From NCBI GenBank assembly GCA_945952345.1, contig CAMFIS010000003.1:1-64000 (forward strand): DNA of 64,000 nt, read 5' to 3'. Position 1 is the first letter of the stretch. Each line of letters opens with the position of its first letter. The position numbers and the translations under genes were made by a program. This document shows, piece by piece, positions 24,469 through 32,994 of this stretch. The notes under the pieces were generated by a model. It saw only the letters and a list, made by a program, of their open reading frames with translations. It did not search any database and was not told the DNA's origin. This stretch comes from an uncultured Fimbriimonas sp. (lineage in GTDB: Bacteria > Armatimonadota > Fimbriimonadia > Fimbriimonadales > Fimbriimonadaceae).

Positions 24469-24627
24469 GTGGCACTGGCTCCGACATCTGGCTTGAACGA
24501 AGTGAGCCTGGGAGAAGCCAGTGTTATCCTCCGACAGAGAACACTGGTAACTCTCAGCCTCAGTCCGTTCTCACTCGTACCTCGTGAAAATGAACGAACT
24601 CAAGGCAGATCTCGTTACCAGTGCCAC
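24469..24627. repeat. Structured intergenic element built from four CACTGG/CCAGTG arms
   Basis: CACTGGCT (24473) pairs perfectly with AGCCAGTG (24516), and CACTGGTAAC (24543) pairs perfectly with GTTACCAGTG (24614). The outermost GTGGCACTGG and CCAGTGCCAC (24618-24627) are also perfect complements, so two alternative folds exist. It fills the gap between the MarR gene and the alpha/beta hydrolase. No gene is visible inside. Confidence 0.6.
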
Positions 24628-24722
24628 ATCTAGTCGCTAAGCAAAGGGCCTCAAAAGCTCCGTCTACCCTCTTCCACAGCTCACTCCTTCGACGCAATTG
24701 GGGCAGCGAAGATTGGTCCTTC

Positions 24723-25577
24723 TTAGTTCTTCAAAACCTTCCTCATCACGCCTTCGATGCGGTCGACGTATTCCTTACCGCACGATTCGCAGTCGGCATG
24801 GCTGGCGCCGGGGACTTTCCAATATTCGGCCCCGCTAACCTTCGCCAATTCCTCGCCTTGGGAGATGGGGATGAGCTGATCTTCACCCGCATGCATTACC
24901 AGCGCGGGCTTGTGGTGATCCCACTTCGCTGCGGTCTCGACCGGATTGATGTCGCTGGGGTTGAGGCCCACCTTCCACGACGCGATCCAGAGCACGGGTT
25001 TGAAGATGATATCGCCGTGGTTCATGATGCGGTTAAACCACACATGAGTGATCGGCTCCAGCCGTCCATAAGCGGATTCAGTAACGACGCCATCGACGCG
25101 AGGATCGTCGGACGCCATCCAGGTGGCCGCCCCACCCATCGAGGTTCCGACGAGGACGATGTGATCCGCCTTCACGGCGGCGATTGTCTCACGGATTAGC
25201 TTGGATTCCGAGGTACCAAATCCGACCGTCTTCTCCGGATTCTCATCGTGTCCAGGCATGGGAAGAACGACGGCGTCGTATCCGCGCTTCATCATTTCTC
25301 CGGCCGTCACGGCAAAGAAGCTGCGATCGGCTTTGATGCCATGCGAGAAGATGAAAACATTCTTCGCGGTGCCCTTGGCGACGGCGGGGGATACCCAAGC
25401 GGGAACGCCTTTCACGGGCTCCCAAAGCACCATCTCTCTCGGCTTGACCGGGATATGGCGTTTGGGGGAGATGAGCGTGCCTGCGACGTAATAGCAGAAG
25501 GCGAGGTGGATCACCAGGACGGTGACCACGATAAAGGTCACGCTACGAAATAGTCTTCTCAGCCGCTTCAACTGCAT
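24723..25577 (-). CDS. Membrane-anchored alpha/beta hydrolase
   Basis: 284 residues. One N-terminal membrane helix (VTFIVVTVLVIHLAFCYYVA) anchors it, with the enzyme outside. The oxyanion strand is FIFSHGIKADRSF, the nucleophile elbow is GTSMGG, the acid is probably in AGEDQLIPI, and the His in GASHADC. CESCGKEY adds two Cys near the end. Such enzymes are esterases or peptidases; the substrate is unknown. Its start overlaps the end of folD by 35 bases on the same strand. Confidence 0.88.
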   Translation of the reverse strand: MQLKRLRRLFRSVTFIVVTVLVIHLAFCYYVAGTLISPKRHIPVKPREMVLWEPVKGVPAWVSPAVAKGTAKNVFIFSHGIKADRSFFAVTAGEMMKRGYDAVVLPMPGHDENPEKTVGFGTSESKLIRETIAAVKADHIVLVGTSMGGAATWMASDDPRVDGVVTESAYGRLEPITHVWFNRIMNHGDIIFKPVLWIASWKVGLNPSDINPVETAAKWDHHKPALVMHAGEDQLIPISQGEELAKVSGAEYWKVPGASHADCESCGKEYVDRIEGVMRKVLKN

Positions 25578-26388
25578 TCATCAATAGGCTGGTGACGGTC
25601 ATCGGTCCTACGCCGCCCGGCACCGGGGTAATTGCTCCGGCAACTTCAACAGCAGATTCGAAGTGAACGTCCCCAACATCGCCTTTTCGGCCCTCGACTT
25701 TGTTATATCCCGCATCGATGACAGTGGCTCCCGGCTTGATCCAATCGCCTTTGATCATTTCTGCGCGGCCCACGGCGGCGACCAAGATGTCCGCCTCGCG
25801 GCACCTATCAGCCAGATCGAGCGTCTTACTATGCGCGATGGTAACCGTGGCGTTCCGCTCGAGGAGCATCAGCGCCATCGGCTTCCCAAGGATATGGCTG
25901 CGGCCAATGACGAGGGCACGCTTGCCGGTGCAGTCGATGTTGTAGTGGTCGAGAATCTTGGTGATGCCGAGCGGGGTGGCGCAGCGGAAGCCCGGCAGTC
26001 CGGCGGTGAGTCGGCCCAGCGACTGCGGCGTAATGCCGTCAACGTCCTTCTCGGAACCGAGGGCGAGCAACGCAGCGTCCTCGTCGAGGTGCTTCGGTAA
26101 CGGGTGTTGGAGGAGAACTCCATGCACGCGGGAGTTGCCGTTCAGCTTATAGATTTGTTCGATCAGTTCGTCTTGCGAAGTTGTGTCGGAAACCTCGAAG
26201 TACTCTCCTTCGATTCCGGCGGCGGCGGCCCACTTGCGCTTCATGTTGACATAGGCGACCGAAGCAGGATCTTGGGCAGCGACGATCACGTCGAGCCGCG
26301 GGACAACGCCTCGCTCTCGTAGCCGATCGACCCTTTCTTTCAGTTCAATCCGCAATTGTTTCGATAAAGCCAATCCATCCAAAATCAT
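25543..26388 (-). CDS. folD: Bifunctional methylenetetrahydrofolate dehydrogenase/cyclohydrolase
   Basis: 281 residues from ATG 26388. FolD interconverts 5,10-methylene-THF and 10-formyl-THF with NADP. The catalytic region SVAYVNMKRK, VLLQHPLPKH, the KDVDGITPQS loop, the Rossmann-like VIGRSHILGKP and the terminal TPVPGGVGPMT are all present. The start overlaps the nusB stop by four bases (ATGA), so folD follows nusB in one operon, with the hydrolase gene next. Confidence 0.97.
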   Translation of the reverse strand: MILDGLALSKQLRIELKERVDRLRERGVVPRLDVIVAAQDPASVAYVNMKRKWAAAAGIEGEYFEVSDTTSQDELIEQIYKLNGNSRVHGVLLQHPLPKHLDEDAALLALGSEKDVDGITPQSLGRLTAGLPGFRCATPLGITKILDHYNIDCTGKRALVIGRSHILGKPMALMLLERNATVTIAHSKTLDLADRCREADILVAAVGRAEMIKGDWIKPGATVIDAGYNKVEGRKGDVGDVHFESAVEVAGAITPVPGGVGPMTVTSLLMNAVEAAEKTIS

Positions 26389-27020
26389 TCTTTTTCTCCT
26401 TTCACTTTCCAAACTCCCCATCGTTTGGCAATCTTCCCTTCTTCCGAGTCGGCGTCCACAGTCTCTTCCTCGATGACTGGGGCCGGGGCTTTGATAATCT
26501 TCTCGATCTCGCCGAGGTCGGGGTCATTCGGCGCAGATTTAGGGTCGAAATCTCTTTTGTCCGTTTGCTGTAGCAGGGTGTGAAGCACACCATTCACGAA
26601 CTTACCGCTCTCGGTCGTCGAGTACTTCTTGGCCATCTCGATGGCTTCGTTGAGGGTTACCGCGGGCGGGATGTACGGAATCTCTTTGAGCTCGTAGAGG
26701 GCCAGACGAAGAACAGTGCGGTCGACCAAGGCGAGCCGACTGAAATCGTAATCCGGGATCGCGGCCGAGATGGCACGGTCCAAGGCGACGCGGCTCTGCC
26801 AGGTTCCCTCGGCGAGCTTACGCGCGAAACGAGAAATGAGGTCGAGGAGAGCGTCGGTAAGTTCGACTTCCTCAAGGAGGTCTTCCGATTGCTCCTCGTC
26901 TTCAAGAGAGTCTAGGACCAAATTGAGGGCGTCCCCGAGAGTTCCTTGGCCCAGGTCGGCGGTGTAAATGGCTCGAAGCGCGCACTCGCGGGCGATGCGC
27001 CGCCAGGCAAATGGGTTCAT
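26385..27020 (-). CDS. nusB: Transcription antitermination factor NusB with a C-terminal tail
   Basis: 211 residues. The NusB fold covers about residues 5-150 (RIARECALRAIYTADLG, YDFSRLALVDRTVLRLALYE and SGKFVNGVLHTLL). NusB binds boxA RNA with S10 and supports rRNA antitermination. Usual length is 130-150 residues; here about 60 extra residues, rich in Asp/Glu and Pro, follow (IIKAPAPVIEEETVDADSEE). The tail has no known function. Upstream of folD in the same operon. Confidence 0.95.
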   Translation of the reverse strand: MNPFAWRRIARECALRAIYTADLGQGTLGDALNLVLDSLEDEEQSEDLLEEVELTDALLDLISRFARKLAEGTWQSRVALDRAISAAIPDYDFSRLALVDRTVLRLALYELKEIPYIPPAVTLNEAIEMAKKYSTTESGKFVNGVLHTLLQQTDKRDFDPKSAPNDPDLGEIEKIIKAPAPVIEEETVDADSEEGKIAKRWGVWKVKGEKE

Positions 27021-27128
27021 CGGTCGCCTCCGCAGTTTGGTGCGAGCGAGCAGCGATTACAGCGTGATAAATCTCGCAGGACAAAGCGCGAATGAATTCG
27101 CGCACTCCAAAGGAATGAATCAACCATC

Positions 27129-28484
27129 CTAGGTAGCCTCGCCATCCAGGAACTTGGGGACGAAGCCAGTATCGAACTCACCTTTAACCCACGAGGGAGT
27201 GGCGCAAAGGCGGCGAAGGAACGGGATGTTGGTCGAGATTCCTTCGACTTCGAATTCGTGAAGGGCGGCCTGCAACTTCCGCACGGCGTCCGCGCGATCC
27301 TCACCCCAGACGATGAGCTTGGCCAATAGCGGGTCGTAGAACGGGGAGACGGTGAAGCCCGCATAGCAATGGCTTTCCATCCGGACGCCTCGGCCCATCG
27401 GTGCCCGCCAGCCGGTAATAGTCCCGGTCGAAGGTGAGAAATCGTTGTCGGGGTCTTGAGCCGTGATTCGAACTTCGATCGAGTGTCCCTTGAGTTCGAT
27501 GTTCGCTTGCTTGAGCGGAAGCTTCTCTCCGCTGGTGGTGCGAAGCATCATATAAACCAGATCGCATCCGGTCACTTCTTCGGTTACCGGATGCTCGACC
27601 TGAAGTCTTGTGTTCATCTCTAGGAAGTAAAAGTTGAACTTATCGTCCACGAGGAACTCGACCGTTCCCGCGTTTTGATAGCCAACGCTCTTCGCCACTC
27701 GGACGGCGGCCTCACCCATTTTCTTCCGCACTCGTTCGGGAAGCTGAGCGTATGGCGCTTCTTCGACAATCTTTTGGTGGCGAAGATTTTGAATGGAGCA
27801 TTCGCGTTCACCCAAGTAGACCATGTTGCCGTGTTGGTCGCCAAAGACTTGAATCTCGACGTGGCGGGGGTTCTCGACAAACTTCTCGACGAGCATCTCG
27901 CCGGAGCCAAACGAGGCCTGAGCTTCGGCGGTGGCGATTCGCCATGCGTCGCCGAGCTCTTCAGGAGAATTAACGCGTCGAATTCCACGTCCTCCGCCAC
28001 CAGCGACGGCCTTGAGGAGAACCGGATAGCCGATCTTCTCCGAGACTTTGAGGGCTTCGACGTCGGTCGGAACGGGACCATCCGAACCGGGGACAACCGG
28101 ACATTTAGCCGCGATCGCCGCTTTCTTGGCACTGGCCTTATCGCCCATCGATTCAATTGCGCCAGTGGGAGGTCCTATGAATTTGACTCCCAGGGCTTCG
28201 AGTGCAACCGCAAAGTTTGCCCGCTCGCTGAAGTAACCATAACCGGGGTGCACGGCTTCGGCTCCACTGATCTGAGTTGCCATCAGCACGTTGGCAAGGT
28301 TGAGATACGAATCCGTGTTGGTACCTGCGCCCACGCAAATGGCCTCATCGGCGAGTTTAACGTGAAGGCTTTCGCGGTCGGCTTCGGAGTAGATGGCAAC
28401 GCTTTTGACGCCGAGTTCGCGGCAAGCACGAATGACTCGGCAGGCGATCTCTCCGCGATTGGCAATGAGGACTTTCTTGAGCAT
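27129..28484 (-). CDS. accC: Acetyl-CoA carboxylase, biotin carboxylase subunit
   Basis: 451 residues. AccC carboxylates biotin on the carrier protein using ATP and bicarbonate, the first half-reaction of fatty-acid synthesis. Visible: N-terminal KVLIANRGEIACRVIRACRE, the ATP-grasp lid KAVAGGGGRGIRRV, and the active site MNTRLQVEHPVTE. The enzyme looks intact. It is the last gene of an unusual cluster: BCCP-like protein, pilin-like protein, accC, all on the minus strand. Confidence 0.97.
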   Translation of the reverse strand: MLKKVLIANRGEIACRVIRACRELGVKSVAIYSEADRESLHVKLADEAICVGAGTNTDSYLNLANVLMATQISGAEAVHPGYGYFSERANFAVALEALGVKFIGPPTGAIESMGDKASAKKAAIAAKCPVVPGSDGPVPTDVEALKVSEKIGYPVLLKAVAGGGGRGIRRVNSPEELGDAWRIATAEAQASFGSGEMLVEKFVENPRHVEIQVFGDQHGNMVYLGERECSIQNLRHQKIVEEAPYAQLPERVRKKMGEAAVRVAKSVGYQNAGTVEFLVDDKFNFYFLEMNTRLQVEHPVTEEVTGCDLVYMMLRTTSGEKLPLKQANIELKGHSIEVRITAQDPDNDFSPSTGTITGWRAPMGRGVRMESHCYAGFTVSPFYDPLLAKLIVWGEDRADAVRKLQAALHEFEVEGISTNIPFLRRLCATPSWVKGEFDTGFVPKFLDGEAT

Positions 28485-28499
28485 GGAGGGTGGAGGGGA

Positions 28500-28862
28500 T
28501 TAAAACTTTTCGTGACCGAGGTGCGGGCAGTGGACTTTGCCTTCTTCGTCGATGGTGTACGGCTCATGGCCAACAGGACAGGTGGAAACTGCGGCGGCTC
28601 CTGGGATTTCGGCAACCGTCTTCGGCTTGAATTCGTCGTCACCGGCCTTAGCGGTTTCCAAAAGAGCGCGAACTTGAGCGATGTTGCTTCGGCAGACTTC
28701 GTCTTGCGCGCTGGCGCGTGCATTTCCAAGAACCGTTTTGCCGCGGCCGTCGGCCTTGGGGGTTGGCTTGGCTCCCGCGAATCCGCCATAGATGACGGCA
28801 GCCGCGATGAGGATGATGACAATGACGATCAGGCTGGCAACGAGGGTTTGGCCACGCTTCAT
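28500..28862 (-). CDS. Pilin-like or single-helix membrane protein with a Cys-bearing C-terminus
   Basis: 120 residues. A positively charged start and one helix (MKRGQTLVASLIVIVIILIA) are followed by a soluble domain with a helical region and a C-terminal CPVGHEPYTIDEEGKVHCPH segment, recalling the C-terminal loop of type II secretion pseudopilins. The GFTLIE prepilin signature is not fully present. It lies between the BCCP-like gene and accC, overlapping the former by four bases (ATGA). Its role there is unknown. Confidence 0.7.
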   Translation of the reverse strand: MKRGQTLVASLIVIVIILIAAAVIYGGFAGAKPTPKADGRGKTVLGNARASAQDEVCRSNIAQVRALLETAKAGDDEFKPKTVAEIPGAAAVSTCPVGHEPYTIDEEGKVHCPHLGHEKF

Positions 28863-29275
28863 TCGACCTCCACGACGACCAGTATCTGGCCGTACTCGAC
28901 CGCTTCTGAATCTAGGACATTTACCTCTGCAATCTTTCCTTGAACCGTGGAGACGACGTCGTTGGCAATGCCAAGGGCTACAACTGCGCCGATCACATCG
29001 CCGACATTGATCTCCTGGCCGACCTTGAGGTGGTGGCCCTGATCTCGATAGATGCCCACATTGTGGCTTTTGATGGCTTTCACTTTGCTGGCAGGTTCTT
29101 CCTGCTTGCTCGACGCTGCCGTGGTGGCCTTCGGCTTCGTTGCAGGTTTGGCAGATTTCTCATCGAGAACGGCATGAAATTTCGATTCGCCGATCTCCAG
29201 ATCAACCTCGTCCATTCCGGTGTTCTTTGCCAGATTGAGGGCGTGCCGTACAAGCGCAAAGTCCATCGGAGCCAT
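28859..29275 (-). CDS. BCCP-like protein lacking the biotinylated lysine
   Basis: 138 residues with the AccB layout: an N-terminal amphipathic helix region (MDEVDLEIGESKFHAVLDE), an Ala/Lys/Pro linker (residues 40-62) and a C-terminal biotinyl-like beta-barrel. In true BCCPs the hairpin reads EAMKM, with biotin on Lys. Here the matching segment reads VALGI (within GAVVALGIANDVV), so the target Lys is Gly and both Met are changed. The reading is direct from DNA; there is no frameshift. It is coupled to a pilin-like gene and 375 bases from accC. TAAACT lies 6 bases before the ATG. It may be a regulatory decoy like plant BADC proteins. Confidence 0.88.
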   Translation of the reverse strand: MAPMDFALVRHALNLAKNTGMDEVDLEIGESKFHAVLDEKSAKPATKPKATTAASSKQEEPASKVKAIKSHNVGIYRDQGHHLKVGQEINVGDVIGAVVALGIANDVVSTVQGKIAEVNVLDSEAVEYGQILVVVEVE

Positions 29276-29281
29276 GACGTT

Positions 29282-29287
29282 AGTTTA
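29282..29287 (-). promoter_or_regulatory. -10 element of a predicted leaderless promoter (BCCP-like gene)
   Basis: TAAACT, 6 bases before ATG 29275. Confidence 0.55.
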
Positions 29288-29411
29288 CCAACCTTGAGTT
29301 CGCTTGCCAAGCGCGACGCCGCTGTTAGCAAAATGGCGGGTACTGGTATTTCTACCTTGCGGTTATATTGCTGGGTGTGGCAATCCATGCATGGAAACCA
29401 GGGATAGGGCC

Positions 29412-30266
29412 ATGTGGGAAGTTAAAGACGTTATTAAACGCGCAAGCGATCTGCCTTCGATGCCAGACGTAGCATTCGAAGTCATTAGAGTAGCCGATCA
29501 GGCCGAGTCGAGTGCCTCGACGGTTGCGGCAACACTTTCACGAGATCCAAGTCTCAGCGCACGAGTCCTTCGGCTGGCAAATTCAGCGTTCTATGGAATG
29601 GCCCGGGATGTCCATTCCATACAAGAGGCGGTTGTCGTATTGGGAATGCGAACAACCAAGAGCCTTTCGCTCGTCGCCGCGAGCTTCCCTTGGCTAAACG
29701 TTGCCTTGAAAGGCAAGGGCCTCAGCCCCAAACAGCTCTGGAGCCATTGTTTGACCTCTGCGACCTTGAGCAAGAAGCTTTCACACCACCTATCCTGCGC
29801 CGACGCCGAACAGGCATTTTGCATCAGCCTGCTGCACGATATGGGAACGGTTGCTCTTTATCTAACCTTGGAAGACGAGTACAAATCGGTCGTCGAGTTG
29901 GCCCATTTCGATCAGCGAGCATTCGATGTTCTGGAACGAGAGAACTTCGGCTTCGACCATGCCGAACTCGGCGCCGCTCTTGCGGAAAGTTGGAATCTTC
30001 CCAAGTCTTATTGTCAGAGCATTCGCTACCATCACCGGCCATCGGATATTGAAGGCTACGATCGGCTGACCGATATCATTCACGTTGCCGACATGCTTGT
30101 TCGAGAAAACGGGATTTCTGAGGGTTTGGCCAGCGTGACTTTCGGTCGTGACGAACAGGCATTTGCCCGGTTAGGGATTGACGAAGACATGCTTCAGGCT
30201 TTGGCTGAGGCCGCATTGCAAGAAGTTAAAGAGAGCGGATTCGATACTTTCTCGGAGGCAGCATAG
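29412..30266 (+). CDS. HDOD-domain signalling protein
   Basis: 284 residues. The HDOD fold covers nearly the whole protein: LPSMPDVAFEVIRVADQ, LSARVLRLANSAFYG, IQEAVVVLGM, and the degenerate metal motif in ISLLHDMGTVALY, plus YHHRPSDIEGYD. HDOD proteins are non-catalytic relatives of HD-GYP phosphodiesterases and act in signalling. ATG 29412 follows GGGATAGGG; ATG 29391 would add seven residues. It is first in a cluster with cheB, cheR, cheY and cheX, two bases from the cheB start. Confidence 0.9.
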   Translation: MWEVKDVIKRASDLPSMPDVAFEVIRVADQAESSASTVAATLSRDPSLSARVLRLANSAFYGMARDVHSIQEAVVVLGMRTTKSLSLVAASFPWLNVALKGKGLSPKQLWSHCLTSATLSKKLSHHLSCADAEQAFCISLLHDMGTVALYLTLEDEYKSVVELAHFDQRAFDVLERENFGFDHAELGAALAESWNLPKSYCQSIRYHHRPSDIEGYDRLTDIIHVADMLVRENGISEGLASVTFGRDEQAFARLGIDEDMLQALAEAALQEVKESGFDTFSEAA

Positions 30267-30268
30267 CC

Positions 30269-31309
30269 TTGACCCGAGTTCTGGTTGTCGACGACTCCAT
30301 CTTTATGCGCCGAGTTCTTTCGGACGCCCTCAATAAAGAAGCAGATCTCGAAGTCTGCGGTGTCGCCGCGAGTGGCGAAGAGGTGGTCGATAAGATTCGC
30401 GAATTGAAACCCGATGTGGTTACGATGGACATCGAGATGCCGCGCAAGAACGGCCTCATGGCATTGAAGGATGTGATGGAGCAAGCACCAACTCCAGTCG
30501 TCATGTTCTCCACATTGACCTCGATGGGAGCCGATGCAACCATGATCGCGCTCGAACTTGGCGCCGTCGATTTTGCTTGCAAGCCAGATGTCATCACCGG
30601 AGAGACTCTCTCCAAAATCTTTCTCGAACTTGTACCCAAAGTGCGCACCGCAGCAACGGTTCGTTTGCAGCGCGTTCGCCCACCAAGGCCGGCAAGGGTT
30701 GCATCGACCCCTGCCCCTAAAGTCTCGGGACAGCAAACTCTTCTCATCGCGAGCTCGACCGGGGGCCCGAAGGCCCTCATGACGCTCTTCGAGACACTCC
30801 CGAAGAATTTGATGGTCCCGTGCCTGATGGTGCAGCACATGCCAGCGGGATTCACTCGTAGCCTCGCCGAGCGTCTCGACAAGATCGGAGTCTTTAAAGT
30901 GCGAGAAGCGCAAGACGGCGACTGCATCGAACCTGGCGTTGCGCTCCTTGCACCAGGAGGCAAACACTTGCAAGTGGCGAAGGGCAATCGGGTTGTACTT
31001 AACGATGGCCCGGATCGCAATGGAGTCAAGCCTTGCGCGGATTATCTCTTCGAAACTGCCGCGCAATACCTAGGTAAGGATTGTTTGGTTGCAATTTTGA
31101 CGGGAATGGGTAAGGACGGTACCGCTGGGGCCAAAGCGCTGAAACAACGCGGAGCCACTGTTTTTGGCGAAGACGCGTCAACATGCGTTGTCTACGGCAT
31201 GCCCAAGGCAGCGAAGGACGCGGGCGTCATCGACGCTGAGTTTCCAATTGACCAAATGGGTACGGCCATTGCCGCCATGCTGACCGGAGGAAAACGTGCA
31301 AGCGCCTAA
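30269..31309 (+). CDS. cheB: Chemotaxis response regulator/protein-glutamate methylesterase
   Basis: 346 residues. Receiver domain 1-120 with Asp8, Asp9 and phospho-acceptor Asp54 (TMDIEMP). Methylesterase domain from about 155: catalytic Ser in ASSTGGPKA (residues 161-169), His in QHMPAGFT and Asp in GMGKDGTAG. CheB removes methyl groups from chemoreceptors and deamidates Gln. It starts with TTG 30269, two bases after the HDOD stop. Its end overlaps cheR by 14 bases. Confidence 0.96.
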   Translation: MTRVLVVDDSIFMRRVLSDALNKEADLEVCGVAASGEEVVDKIRELKPDVVTMDIEMPRKNGLMALKDVMEQAPTPVVMFSTLTSMGADATMIALELGAVDFACKPDVITGETLSKIFLELVPKVRTAATVRLQRVRPPRPARVASTPAPKVSGQQTLLIASSTGGPKALMTLFETLPKNLMVPCLMVQHMPAGFTRSLAERLDKIGVFKVREAQDGDCIEPGVALLAPGGKHLQVAKGNRVVLNDGPDRNGVKPCADYLFETAAQYLGKDCLVAILTGMGKDGTAGAKALKQRGATVFGEDASTCVVYGMPKAAKDAGVIDAEFPIDQMGTAIAAMLTGGKRASA

Positions 31310-32108
31310 CGACATTCAGTGGCTCACGTTCTACCGAAAGTTCCGCGAACAGACCGGTATCGACTTCAACCTTTATAAACAGAATCAGCTTCAGAGACAG
31401 ATCTTGATGCTTGCCGATCAGCGGCGAGTCGAAGATTTTGAAGCACTGTCCCGACTCGTGCTGGACAATCGCGACGAGCAAGTCTGGTTTTTAGATCGCC
31501 TGGCCATTAATGTGACGGAGCTCTTCCGAAATCCTGAACTTTGGCGCGACCTCGAGAAGTTGGTGAAGAACGAACTGGTTCCTCAGGGTCGTGGCATCAA
31601 AGCGTGGAGCGCAGGCTGCTCGGTAGGCGCGGAAGCTTACAGCCTGGCTGCCGTTTTCGACAAGTTTAGTCCTGGAAAATTTCACAAAATTCACTGTACC
31701 GATATCGACTCGAGTGCCCTCGAACAAGCGAAAAAGGGCCACTTCAACCGAATGGAAGCGCGGATCATTCCGCAGGAATTCGACAAATATTTCGTACAAA
31801 CCGATGACGGCGCCGAAGTCGTTCCTCAGCTCAAGAATTACCTCACCTTCCAAAAGCACAACTTGTTGGCAGACCCTTATGGGTCGAATTACGATCTGAT
31901 TGTATGCCGCAACGTTCTGATCTATTTTGTCGACGAGGCAAAAGATCAGATCTTTCGACGTTTCTACAATGCGTTGCGCCCCGGTGGCTACCTTTTCATA
32001 GGCAGCAGCGAACGCATCTTTAACAATCGGGATATTGGGTTCGAATGTCCGAAACCTTATTTCTACATGAAACCCTGCGAGGAGAAAGTATGGCAAAACG
32101 CATCTTAA
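31296..32108 (+). CDS. cheR: Chemotaxis protein methyltransferase
   Basis: 270 residues. CheR methylates glutamates of chemoreceptors with SAM. Motifs: FLDRLAINVTELFRNPELW (N-terminal domain), AWSAGCSVGAEAYSLA (SAM motif I), CTDIDSSALEQAKKG and DLIVCRNVLIYFVDEAK. It starts at GTG 31296. Its end overlaps the cheY start by 19 bases. Confidence 0.96.
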   Translation: MQAPNDIQWLTFYRKFREQTGIDFNLYKQNQLQRQILMLADQRRVEDFEALSRLVLDNRDEQVWFLDRLAINVTELFRNPELWRDLEKLVKNELVPQGRGIKAWSAGCSVGAEAYSLAAVFDKFSPGKFHKIHCTDIDSSALEQAKKGHFNRMEARIIPQEFDKYFVQTDDGAEVVPQLKNYLTFQKHNLLADPYGSNYDLIVCRNVLIYFVDEAKDQIFRRFYNALRPGGYLFIGSSERIFNNRDIGFECPKPYFYMKPCEEKVWQNAS

Positions 32109-32452
32109 TTACGGATGACGCGCTTTTCATGCGCGTCACATTGAAACGCATCCTGACCGATGCGGGATTTGAAGTCGTTGGCGAGGCAGCAAACGGTGTG
32201 GAGTCGGTGGCTCTGTACGATGATTTGAAGCCCGATCTCGTTACCATGGATATCACCATGCCCGAGATGGACGGTATCGAAGCGCTGAAGGCGATCAAGG
32301 GTAATGACCCAAATGCAACGGTCGTAATGTGCTCGGCAATGGGTCAACAGAATTTAATGGTAGAAGCACTCCAAGCGGGGGCCAAGGAGTTCATCACCAA
32401 GCCATTCCAGGCTGAAAAGGTCCTGGAAGTTATTCGCCGGCATGCGGCGTAA
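32090..32452 (+). CDS. cheY: CheY-like single-domain response regulator
   Basis: 120 residues from ATG 32090, which follows a GAGGAG Shine-Dalgarno. Receiver motif: Asp9 and Asp10, phospho-acceptor Asp54 (LVTMDITMP), Ser in VVMCSAMG and Lys in FITKPF. It lacks an output domain, like motor-binding CheY proteins. It sits between cheR and the CheX-type phosphatase. Confidence 0.94.
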   Translation: MAKRILITDDALFMRVTLKRILTDAGFEVVGEAANGVESVALYDDLKPDLVTMDITMPEMDGIEALKAIKGNDPNATVVMCSAMGQQNLMVEALQAGAKEFITKPFQAEKVLEVIRRHAA

Positions 32453-32483
32453 CGAAAAAGTACCTATAAGGATAAAGAGAGAA

Positions 32484-32966
32484 ATGAAAGCAGAGTTTAT
32501 TGCTCCCTTCGCCGAAGCAGCGACTTCGGTTGCGGAGATGATCATGGGCGCTCAGCCGATCCGGGGGGATTTGTCGGCGAAGCAGGTTTTGTTTACTGCA
32601 CTCCCCGTCAACATCTTGTGTGGAGTCAACGGCGATCTTGAGGGATTGGTCATGTATAGCATGTCCAAAGACACGGCGCTGAAGATTGCTGAACTGATGA
32701 TGGGCACAACTCCAAAAGTGTTTGACCAAATGGTCGCATCCGCGATCTCGGAACTTGGAAATATGATCACGGGAAACAGTTCGTCGATCTTCTCAGGCAA
32801 GGGCATGGTGTGCAACATTACGCCTCCAACGCTCGTTCGGGGCAACAATATCCGAATCTCGACCTTTAACGTTCCCACGTTGGTGATTCCGTTCACCTTC
32901 GACGGCATTGGGTCGATTGAAGTGAACGTAAGTCTGCGCGAAACCAAGATCGCGCTGGCGGCCTGA
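32484..32966 (+). CDS. cheX: CheX-type CheY-P phosphatase
   Basis: 160 residues from ATG 32484. The CheC/CheX/FliY motif is SAISELGNMITG, with the paired E and N residues that attack phospho-CheY. Size and the single active-site helix indicate CheX rather than FliY. It probably dephosphorylates the product of the preceding gene. A stable hairpin 29 bases after the stop closes the operon. Confidence 0.92.
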   Translation: MKAEFIAPFAEAATSVAEMIMGAQPIRGDLSAKQVLFTALPVNILCGVNGDLEGLVMYSMSKDTALKIAELMMGTTPKVFDQMVASAISELGNMITGNSSSIFSGKGMVCNITPPTLVRGNNIRISTFNVPTLVIPFTFDGIGSIEVNVSLRETKIALAA

Positions 32967-32994
32967 CATTTCCCCAAGTTCAGACCAAGGAATT

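Noticed and set aside
27675-28943. 422-codon plus-strand frame opposite accC
   Set aside because: Antisense of the conserved biotin carboxylase; composition is that of a complementary strand.
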